DNA of 64,000 nucleotides from Streptomyces sp. NBC_00193. Its GTDB lineage: Bacteria > Actinomycetota > Actinomycetes > Streptomycetales > Streptomycetaceae. The notes under the pieces are model-generated. The model did not search any database. It saw nothing but the letters and a program-made list of their open reading frames with translations, and was not told the origin of the DNA. The stretch lies in NCBI RefSeq assembly GCF_026342735.1, contig NZ_JAPEMM010000002.1:1054001-1118000 (forward strand), in the 5' to 3' direction. A program made the translations under genes and the position numbers. Positions within the stretch are counted from its first letter, which is position 1. The number at the start of each line of letters is the position of its first letter. Positions 58,711 to 64,000 of this stretch are shown piece after piece.

Positions 58711-60708
58711 ATGACGCGTTCCCGTGTGTCGCTCCTGTCCGCCCTCGCCCTGCTCCTCCCGTTGACCCCGCTCGCCCTCGGCGGCCGGGCCGCGGCGGTC
58801 GCGCAGGCCGCACCCGCGCCGACGCCGGCGTCCGCGCCCGCGCCCGCGCCGCTCACCGTCGCCAACCCGGGCTTCGAACAGGGCCGTACGGGATGGCAGT
58901 TCACCTCCGGGACCGGAGTCGCCACGAACTACCCGCACGGCGCGGCCCGGCTCGCCTACCTCGACGCCGGGTCCGGGATGAAGGTGTCCCAGACCGTGAC
59001 GGCCACGGGCCGGGGGACGTACGACATATCCGCCTGGATCGCGACGGGCGGGCCGAACGGCCGCTACACCGCCCGCGTCAACGGCGCGGTCGCCGCCACG
59101 CTCACCCTGCCGAGCGCGTCGAACTACCGGCGCTACACGCTCAGTCGGATCGCCCTCGCCCCCGGGGACAGGCTGGAGATCGCCTTCGAGTCGGGGGACG
59201 GCTGGGTCAACGCCGACGACGTGATGCTCTCCCCGACCTCCCCCGCGGACCCGCGGATCAGCTCGTCCGACCCGAAGATCGTCGAGATGTTCGACTGGTC
59301 CAAGCGCAAGGCCAACAGCTGGGTCCACCTGCCGGGCACGAAGGGCCCGCTCAACGTGGACGAGAACCGCACGGGCGGCAGCGGCACCGGTACCTACGCC
59401 GCCTCCTACTGGGCCGGGTACGCCAACCGCAGCGGCTACTACTCGCGCGACATGGCCCACCAGCTGTCCGGCGCGGGAGTCCTCGCCCTGCACGCCGAGA
59501 ACAAGTCGATGCTCCGCTCGTTCGCCGCGTCCGCCACCCCCGCGCACAAGTACTACCCGGCGTGGGCCTTCAACTTCGACACCTCGACGTACCTCTCGAT
59601 CGACTACAAGAGCCCGGTGAACTTCGTCCGCGAGGTGCCCGCCACCTTCGAGCTGGTGCAGAAGTCCGAGGAGGCGTACCGCTGGAGCGGGGACCGCGCC
59701 TACCTCGACGATCCGGCCCTGTGGGAGTTCTACCGCCACGCCACCGACGAGTTCGTCACCCTGCACGACGGGCTCAAGGACAACGGCGCGGTGCAGGTGG
59801 CGGAAGGCACGGGCCAGGGCATCTTCCAGGGCACCGCCAGCTACAACGAGCAGAGCGGCGAGCCCCTCGCCGAGGCCGGCGACGCGATCGGCTCCCAGTA
59901 CCAGGCCTACCTGGCGATGGCCTCGCTCGCCCGCTCCAAGGGCGACGGCGCCCTCGCCGACCGGTACGAGACCAAGGCCCGGGACCTGAGGGCGTACTTC
60001 AACTCCACCTGGATCGGCTCCGGTTCGGGCTCGGCCATGGTGCGCGGCTACACCACGGACGGGCGCGCCCTGACCGGCTGGGGCAAGGAGAACAGCTGGT
60101 TCATGCCGATGAAGCAGATCATCGACCCCGGCCCCCGCCGGGAGGCCTACCTTGACTTCATCGACCAGCAGGCCTCGGGTCCGGGCCGGCCCTCCAACAT
60201 CGAGGCCCTCACCTACCTGCCGGACACGTTCTTCCGGAACAACCGGAACGACACGGGCTGGAAGTGGATGAAGGACGTCTACGACCACAAGGACGTCCAG
60301 CACGTGAACACCAAGCAGGGCACCAACGGGGACTACCCCGAGGTCTCCTTCACCCTGCTCGGCCAGACCGTCGAAGGCCTGCTGGGCGTCACCCCTGACG
60401 CACCCTCACACGCCCTGAGCACCCGGTCCCGGCTGCCCTCGGGCATGGACTGGCTGCGGATCGACGACCTGAGGATCGGCGACTCGACGTTCTCCCTCCG
60501 CCACGACGGGACGACGAAGTCCACCCTCACGCACGCTTCGGGCACCTCCCCCTACACCTGGGAGGCCCGCTTCCCCGGCACCTTCGCCACCCTCACGGTC
60601 GACGGAGTGCCCCAGCCGGCACGCACCAAGGTCGTGGACGGAGTGACGTACACCTACGCGACCCCGACCGTCACCCCGGGCCGGACGATCACCGTCCAGA
60701 CGGGCTGA
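58711..60708 (+). CDS. secreted carbohydrate-binding, six-hairpin glycosidase-like protein
   Basis: A 665-residue secreted protein. Signal peptide to about residue 34 with an Ala/Pro-rich linker; residues ~50-175 resemble a beta-sandwich carbohydrate-binding module (LTVANPGFEQGRTGWQFTSG and GDRLEIAFESGDGWVNADDV); from ~180 an alpha-helical toroid-type catalytic domain with RTGGSGTGTYAASYWAGYAN, YYPAWAFNFDTSTYLSIDY, GTASYNEQSGEPLAEAGDAI and NGDYPEVSFTLLGQTVEGLL; a short C-terminal beta domain follows. I could not assign a glycoside hydrolase family; catalytic acids are unidentified. ATG at 58711 has gggagaacccg upstream. The shared TTGCAA regulation with the alpha-galactoside importer suggests it releases the imported sugar. 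Confidence 0.75.
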   Translation: MTRSRVSLLSALALLLPLTPLALGGRAAAVAQAAPAPTPASAPAPAPLTVANPGFEQGRTGWQFTSGTGVATNYPHGAARLAYLDAGSGMKVSQTVTATGRGTYDISAWIATGGPNGRYTARVNGAVAATLTLPSASNYRRYTLSRIALAPGDRLEIAFESGDGWVNADDVMLSPTSPADPRISSSDPKIVEMFDWSKRKANSWVHLPGTKGPLNVDENRTGGSGTGTYAASYWAGYANRSGYYSRDMAHQLSGAGVLALHAENKSMLRSFAASATPAHKYYPAWAFNFDTSTYLSIDYKSPVNFVREVPATFELVQKSEEAYRWSGDRAYLDDPALWEFYRHATDEFVTLHDGLKDNGAVQVAEGTGQGIFQGTASYNEQSGEPLAEAGDAIGSQYQAYLAMASLARSKGDGALADRYETKARDLRAYFNSTWIGSGSGSAMVRGYTTDGRALTGWGKENSWFMPMKQIIDPGPRREAYLDFIDQQASGPGRPSNIEALTYLPDTFFRNNRNDTGWKWMKDVYDHKDVQHVNTKQGTNGDYPEVSFTLLGQTVEGLLGVTPDAPSHALSTRSRLPSGMDWLRIDDLRIGDSTFSLRHDGTTKSTLTHASGTSPYTWEARFPGTFATLTVDGVPQPARTKVVDGVTYTYATPTVTPGRTITVQTG

Positions 60709-60712
60709 CCCC

Positions 60713-60726
60713 GGCTCCCGGGAGCC
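60713..60726. terminator. short palindromic hairpin after the secreted glycosidase
   Basis: ggctcccgggagcc is a perfect 14-base dyad four bases after the stop at 60708, between convergent genes. Short for a terminator and without T-run. Confidence 0.4.
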
Positions 60727-60784
60727 CGCCGACGCGCCGGGAAGCCGGCGCCGTCCGCTCCCCGCCCTTCAGCCGCGAGCCGCG

Positions 60785-61111
60785 TCAGCGGGAGATGAAC
60801 TCGCGCAGCTCGCGCTGGAGGGCGGCCTTGGGCTTGGCTCCGACGATGGTCTTGGCCACCCGTCCGCCGACGAAGACGTTCATCGTCGGGATGGACATGA
60901 CCCCGTAGGCGGCGGCCGTCTCCGGGTTCTCGTCGATGTTCAGCTTGACGATCTTGATTTTTCCGCCGTGCTCCGCGGCGATGGCTTCCAGCGACGGGGC
61001 GAGCTGGCGGCAGGGGCCGCACCAGGCGGCCCAGAAGTCGACGAGCACCGGCTTGTCGCTCTGCAGGACGTCCTCGAGGAAGGTTTTGTCGGTGACGTTC
61101 TTGAGGGCCAT
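60785..61111 (-). CDS. trxA: thioredoxin
   Basis: A 108-residue thioredoxin with the redox site FWAAWCGPCRQLAPSLEAIA, the following KLNIDENPETAAAYGVMSIP with the cis-Pro, and FVGGRVAKTIVGAKPKAAL at the end. It lies 24 bases after arsC on the same strand; in Gram-positive bacteria such as Staphylococcus, low-molecular-weight-phosphatase-type arsenate reductases are recycled by thioredoxin, so this copy probably serves ArsC rather than general metabolism. Confidence 0.93.
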   Translation of the reverse strand: MALKNVTDKTFLEDVLQSDKPVLVDFWAAWCGPCRQLAPSLEAIAAEHGGKIKIVKLNIDENPETAAAYGVMSIPTMNVFVGGRVAKTIVGAKPKAALQRELREFISR

Positions 61112-61135
61112 GGTGCGGCCTCCTCTCCTGTGCGG

Positions 61136-61549
61136 TCAGCGCTTGGCGTCGATCTCGGCTATCAGGCCCTCGATGAGGCCCTTGATCTCGTCGCGTATGG
61201 GGCGTACGGCCTCGACGCCCTGGCCGGCCGGGTCCTCGAGCTGCCAGTCGAGGTAGGTCTTGCCGGGGAAGTACGGGCAGGCGTCGCCGCAGCCCATGGT
61301 GATGATGTAGTCGGACGCCTGGGCGGCCTCGGGGGTGAGTACCTTCGGCTTCTGGTCGGAGATGTCGATGCCCAGCTCGGCCATGGCGGCGACGGCCGAG
61401 GGGTTGATCCGGTCTCCGGGGACCGAGCCGGCGGAACGGACCTCGACGCGGTCGCCGGCGAGGTGGCGCAGGAACCCGGCCGCCATCTGGGAGCGGCCCG
61501 CGTTGTGGATGCAGACGAACAGGACGGAGGCGGCAGGCGCGGAGGACAT
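61136..61549 (-). CDS. arsC: arsenate reductase, low-molecular-weight phosphatase type
   Basis: A 137-residue enzyme reducing arsenate to arsenite. The P-loop VLFVCIHNAGRSQMAAGFLR carries the nucleophile Cys (C-x5-R-S); GSVPGDRINPSAVAAMAELG and IITMGCGDACPYFPGKTYLD supply two further Cys for the disulfide relay, then WQLEDPAGQ with the general-acid Asp. The trxA gene behind it supports thioredoxin coupling; a mycothiol/mycoredoxin link is an alternative in actinobacteria. Divergent from arsR. Confidence 0.93.
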   Translation of the reverse strand: MSSAPAASVLFVCIHNAGRSQMAAGFLRHLAGDRVEVRSAGSVPGDRINPSAVAAMAELGIDISDQKPKVLTPEAAQASDYIITMGCGDACPYFPGKTYLDWQLEDPAGQGVEAVRPIRDEIKGLIEGLIAEIDAKR

Positions 61550-61600
61550 CTGTTCTTCCTTGGAGCCGGTGAAGTCAGCTTAGGCTGGTGTCAGCCCCTA

Positions 61601-61618
61601 CTGATGTGACAGTATCAG
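61601..61618. promoter_or_regulatory. ArsR operator candidate ctgat-N8-atcag
   Basis: An inverted repeat with five-base arms (61601-61605 and 61614-61618) ending four bases before the arsR start, in the 72-base arsC-arsR divergent region. A further cagc...gctg repeat lies at about 61576-61587. ArsR proteins usually bind AT-containing imperfect dyads at such positions. Confidence 0.5.
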
Positions 61619-61621
61619 CAC

Positions 61622-61936
61622 ATGATGACGTCAGTCGACACTGATCTGATCCGAGTCCTGGCAGACCCCCTCAGGCTTCAGATCGTGACCCTGCTCTCCC
61701 GCGAGACGCTGTGCACCACACACCTCGTGGAGGAGACCGGCGCCAAGCAGACCAACCTCTCCAATCACCTGAAGGTGCTCAGAGAGGCCGGGGTCGTGGA
61801 GACCGAACCGTGCGGCCGCTTCATCTACTACAGACTCCGCCCGGAAGTCATCGAGGCCATCGCCGGTCAGCTCGCCGACCTCGCGCAGACCGCGCGCGCC
61901 ACGTCCGAAGCGAACATCAAGCGGTCCTGCCCATAG
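61622..61936 (+). CDS. arsR: ArsR-family transcriptional repressor
   Basis: A 104-residue winged-helix repressor: VDTDLIRVLADPLRLQIVTL, ETLCTTHLVEETGAKQTNLS, NHLKVLREAGVVETEPCGRF and IYYRLRPEVIEAIAGQLADL. Cys residues lie in LCTTH, PCGRF and near the C-terminal end; the usual C-V-C-D pair is missing, so its arsenite site differs from the second ArsR in the window. It probably represses both arsC-trxA and itself with the channel gene. ATG 61622 or 61625. Confidence 0.92.
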   Translation: MMTSVDTDLIRVLADPLRLQIVTLLSRETLCTTHLVEETGAKQTNLSNHLKVLREAGVVETEPCGRFIYYRLRPEVIEAIAGQLADLAQTARATSEANIKRSCP

Positions 61937-61974
61937 CCCGCTTGGATTCCCCCTCACCTGCCCGAGGAGAACCG

Positions 61975-62772
61975 TTGTCCGTCACCGAGCCCGTCGGCAC
62001 CGCCCCCGCAGCGGTCACCGCGATACCCGCCGACGCGCCCCGGCCCGCACCCGGCGCGAATCCGCCCGCCAGTCCCCTGGTGGCCCGCGCCGCGGCCGAA
62101 CTCGTCGGAACGGCCGCGCTCGTCGCGGTCGTCGTCGGGTCCGGGATCCAGGCGACGAAGCTGACCCAGGACGTCGCCCTGCAGCTGCTGGCCAACTCCA
62201 CCGCCACGGTCTTCGGCCTCGGTGTCCTGATCGCCCTCCTCGGCCCGGTCTCCGGGGCCCACTTCAACCCGGTGGTCAGCCTCGCCGAGTGGTGGGCCAC
62301 CCGCCGCACCGGCGGTGGTGTCACCGCCCGTGAGCTGGCCGTGTACCTGCCCGCGCAGATCGCCGGTGCCGTCGCGGGCGCGATCCTGGCCGACGCGATG
62401 TTCGGAGAGCCGCTCGTGAAGTGGGCGACCCACGACCGCTCCGCCGGGAACCTCCTGCTCGGCGAGGTCGTCGCCACCGCCGGCCTGATCCTGCTGATCT
62501 TCGGACTGGCCCGCACCGACCGCTTGCGCTTCGCGCCCGTAGCCGTCGCCTCGTACATCGGCGCCGCCTACTGGTTCACCTCCTCCACCTCCTTCGCCAA
62601 CCCGGCCGTCACCATCGGCCGCGCCTTCACCGACACCTTCGCGGGCATCGCCCCCGCCTCGGTCCCGGCGTTCGTCGGCGTGCAGCTGGTGGGCGCGGTG
62701 GTGGGCCTGGCCCTGGTGGCGGTCATCTTCATGCGCGGCAAGACGGCGACCGCCGGAGCGCCCGAGGCATGA
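61975..62772 (+). CDS. MIP-family channel (aquaglyceroporin) of the arsenic operon
   Basis: A 265-residue channel with six helices and the two half-helix motifs of aquaporins: SGAHFNPVVSLAEWW (NPV instead of NPA) and TSFANPAVTIGRAFTDTF (NPA with the selectivity-filter Arg). Start is TTG 61975, with gaggag placed five bases upstream, after a Pro/Ala-rich cytoplasmic leader. Such channels next to arsR and arsC (AqpS of Sinorhizobium) let arsenite flow out down its gradient instead of an ArsB or ACR3 pump, and none of those pumps is seen in the window. It is followed by an ATGA-coupled stub gene. Confidence 0.9.
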   Translation: MSVTEPVGTAPAAVTAIPADAPRPAPGANPPASPLVARAAAELVGTAALVAVVVGSGIQATKLTQDVALQLLANSTATVFGLGVLIALLGPVSGAHFNPVVSLAEWWATRRTGGGVTARELAVYLPAQIAGAVAGAILADAMFGEPLVKWATHDRSAGNLLLGEVVATAGLILLIFGLARTDRLRFAPVAVASYIGAAYWFTSSTSFANPAVTIGRAFTDTFAGIAPASVPAFVGVQLVGAVVGLALVAVIFMRGKTATAGAPEA

Positions 62773-62831
62773 CGCGCTCCACGGGTGCGGTGGTGATCGG
62801 CGGCGGCCGGTCGGGACGCGCGCTCAGCTGA
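62769..62831 (+). pseudogene. 20-codon stub of an FAD/NAD(P)-binding flavoprotein gene
   Basis: ATG overlaps the channel stop (ATGA) and opens STGAVVIGGGRSGRALS, the beta strand and G-x-G-x-x-G turn of a flavin- or NAD-binding Rossmann fold, then stops within the end of the convergent acetyltransferase gene. The start context and coupling look genuine, so this seems to be what is left of a third operon gene, probably an ArsO/thioredoxin-reductase-like flavoprotein, truncated by a rearrangement. Confidence 0.6.
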
Positions 62832-63318
62832 TCGTCGGGCTGCGGCGCTCCAGCAGGACGACGTCGCGCCACACGCCGTGGTGGCGGCCGATGCGCGCGC
62901 GGGTGCCGATGACCCGGAAGCCGGCCCGCTGGTGCAGGGCCAGACTCGCCGTGTTCTCGGGGAAGATCCCGCACTGGATCGTCCAGATGCCCGCCGCCTC
63001 GGTCGAGGCGATCAGGGCGTCCAGCAGGGCGCGGGCGACTCCGCGGCCCCGGGCGGCGGGGTGGACGTAGACGGAGTGCTCGACCACGCCGGCGTACGCG
63101 CATCGGTCCGAGACCTTGGACGCGGCGACCCAGCCGAGCAGCTTCCCGTCCGGGTCGACCGCGGCGAAGCGGTGCTCGGGCAGCCTCGCCGCGTCGAAGG
63201 CCTCCCAGGCGGGGGCCTCGGTCTCGAAGGTGGCGTTGCCCTCGGCGATCCCGGCCCGGTAGATCGCCAGGACCTCGTCCGCGTACGCCCGGGTCAGCGG
63301 CTCGATACGGAAGCTCAT
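62824..63318 (-). CDS. arsN1: GNAT acetyltransferase, ArsN1 / phosphinothricin acetyltransferase type
   Basis: A 164-residue GNAT protein of the PAT/Bar branch: RIEPLTRAYADEVLAIYRAG, IAEGNATFETEAPAWEAFD, VEHSVYVHPAARGRGVARAL (acetyl-CoA loop R-G-R-G-V-A), GIWTIQCGIFPENTASLALH and RHHGVWRDVVLLERR. These enzymes acetylate the amino group of phosphinothricin, methionine sulfoximine or, in arsenic operons, the arsenical antibiotic arsinothricin (ArsN1). The ArsR gene overlapping it (ATGA) and the arsenic genes around favour ArsN1, but phosphinothricin-like substrates are not excluded. Confidence 0.82.
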   Translation of the reverse strand: MSFRIEPLTRAYADEVLAIYRAGIAEGNATFETEAPAWEAFDAARLPEHRFAAVDPDGKLLGWVAASKVSDRCAYAGVVEHSVYVHPAARGRGVARALLDALIASTEAAGIWTIQCGIFPENTASLALHQRAGFRVIGTRARIGRHHGVWRDVVLLERRSPTIS

Positions 63319-63677
63319 GCCGCGGCCGCCCGGGTGAGCAGGGCGCCCATGGCGGCGAGGACGGCGGGCTCCACGCGGTAGTAGACCCAGGTGCCGCGCC
63401 GCTCGGAGGAGAGCAGGCCCGCGTCCTTCAGCTTCTTCAGGTGGTGGGAGACCGTCGGCTGGGAGACGCCCACGTCGGAGATGTCGCACACGCACGCCTC
63501 GCCGCCCTCGTGCGAGGCGACGGCCGAGAAGAGCCGCAGGCGCACCGGATCGCCGAGGGCCTTGAACATCACCGCGGTCCGCTCGGCCTCCTCGGCCGTC
63601 AGCGGGCGCTCGGACAGGGGCGGGCAGCAGGCCGCGACGGCCTCCGGCTCCAGCAGCGGCAACACCTTCGTAGTCAT
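63315..63677 (-). CDS. ArsR/SmtB-family repressor with CC + CVC arsenite site
   Basis: A 120-residue repressor. VAACCPPLSERPLTAEEAE gives adjacent Cys17-Cys18 and EACVCDISDVGVSQPTVSHH has the C-V-C of the DNA-binding helix region, followed by LKKLKDAGLLSSERRGTWVY. The two N-terminal Cys plus one from C-V-C recall the three-Cys arsenite site described for Corynebacterium ArsR. First gene of a pair with arsN1 and divergent from the flavoprotein. ATG at 63677. Confidence 0.9.
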   Translation of the reverse strand: MTTKVLPLLEPEAVAACCPPLSERPLTAEEAERTAVMFKALGDPVRLRLFSAVASHEGGEACVCDISDVGVSQPTVSHHLKKLKDAGLLSSERRGTWVYYRVEPAVLAAMGALLTRAAAA

Positions 63678-63716
63678 GCCCCCATCATCAATGGAAATTC
63701 GACGGATGTCTATGTT

Positions 63717-63770
63717 GACGAACGTCGATCCAGGGGTCACTCTAGAGGCGTCAAGACATCGACAAACGTC
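63717..63770. promoter_or_regulatory. paired gac(g/a)aacgtc elements between ArsR and flavoprotein genes
   Basis: gacgaacgtc (63717-63726) and gacaaacgtc (63761-63770) are near-identical inverted-repeat elements spaced 44 bases apart, about four helical turns, within the 114-base divergent region. They are good candidates for ArsR binding sites controlling both directions. Confidence 0.5.
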
Positions 63771-63791
63771 AAAACAACCGGGGAGTCTGCC

Positions 63792-64000
63792 GTGACCGCA
63801 TCAACCGAGACCCTGCCCGTCGTCGTGATCGGCGCCGGTCCGATCGGACTCGCCGCGGCGGCCCGCCTGATCGAGCGGGACATCGAGCCGCTGGTGCTGG
63901 AGGCCGGGCCGGCCGCCGCGTCCGCCGTGCGCGACTGGTCGCACGTACGGCTCTTCTCCACCTGGTCCGAGGTCGTCGATCCCGCCGCCGAGAAGCTCCT
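63792..64000 (+). CDS. FAD/NAD(P)-binding flavoprotein, cut by window end
   Basis: The GTG at 63792 follows ggggag and starts a flavoprotein: LPVVVIGAGPIGLAAAARLI is the dinucleotide-binding turn and LVLEAGPAAASAVRDWSHVR continues to RLFSTWSEVVDPAAEKLL. The frame is open to base 64000 (69 codons seen). Placement opposite an ArsR-arsN1 pair suggests an ArsO-like monooxygenase or another arsenic-related oxidoreductase; the C-terminal part needed to tell is outside the window. Confidence 0.82.
   Translation, partial: MTASTETLPVVVIGAGPIGLAAAARLIERDIEPLVLEAGPAAASAVRDWSHVRLFSTWSEVVDPAAEKL

Noticed and set aside
62824..63318. Simple phosphinothricin acetyltransferase (bar) call.
   Set aside because: Sequence alone cannot separate the two, but overlap with an arsenic-type ArsR gene makes ArsN1 the better name; the alternative is kept in the entry.
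1..64000. Search for tRNA, rRNA, transposase, integrase, attachment sites or an origin.
   Set aside because: Nothing matching a cloverleaf, rRNA, transposase/integrase motif or DnaA-box cluster was seen, although a by-eye search can miss a single tRNA.

Overview
The window is Streptomyces-type chromosomal DNA. It has very high GC with third-position GC bias, frequent GTG and TTG starts, almost no TTA leucine codons, ATGA/GTGA translational couplings, Tat-type lipoprotein signals and sugar ABC importers without their own ATPase. I see no tRNA or rRNA gene, no CRISPR array, no transposase and no phage gene. The species cannot be named from sequence alone.

Layout. 1-18.7 kb is mostly housekeeping and envelope genes: a truncated lysyl-phosphatidylglycerol-synthetase-like gene, a universal stress protein, a CapA-like lipoprotein, an ECF sigma factor, a SAM methyltransferase, an Fpg/Nei glycosylase, a PAS-GAF-SpoIIE-ATPase regulator beside a DUF6777 lipoprotein, a YndJ/DUF1990/lipase-maturation-factor operon, an epimerase, a 58-residue orphan peptide and an atypical SDR-fold protein. 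18.9-28.9 kb holds a DMT transporter, an Rpf-like/LysM/M23 wall hydrolase, 6-phosphogluconate dehydrogenase, panD with a GNAT partner, a decayed serine hydrolase, two tandem secreted TAP-like hydrolases and a DUF4436 protein. 28.9-33.5 kb is a complete five-gene LIV/HAAT ABC importer. 33.8-35.4 kb is a Tat-exported type-B carboxylesterase.

35.6-37.6 kb is a compact two-gene natural-product cassette: a cyclodipeptide synthase (CDPS) overlapping a CYP121-like P450. It is insulated by hairpin terminators on both sides, and the CDPS carries the only in-frame TTA (bldA) codon I could find in the window.

37.6-60.7 kb is a galactoside utilisation region. A ROK-controlled operon encodes an importer, a GH5 and a GH35 beta-galactosidase. 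Divergent from it is a GH36 alpha-galactosidase followed by a phosphodiesterase-like gene. The Leloir genes galT-galK face a DeoR regulator. A second importer operon ends in another alpha-galactosidase and a LacI regulator, and a secreted six-hairpin-like glycosidase is divergent from it. Together these could split, import and phosphorylate galacto-oligosaccharides or galactomannan fragments. galE and the shared ATPase (probably MsiK) must lie elsewhere.

60.8-64 kb is an arsenic region: arsC-trxA divergent from arsR-aquaglyceroporin, a 20-codon stub of a flavoprotein gene, then arsN1-like acetyltransferase and a second ArsR divergent from a flavoprotein cut by the window edge. No ArsB or ACR3 pump is visible. 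The most attractive items for follow-up are the CDPS-P450 pair, the orphan 58-residue peptide, the SDR-like protein lacking the catalytic tyrosine, and the arsenic region edge.
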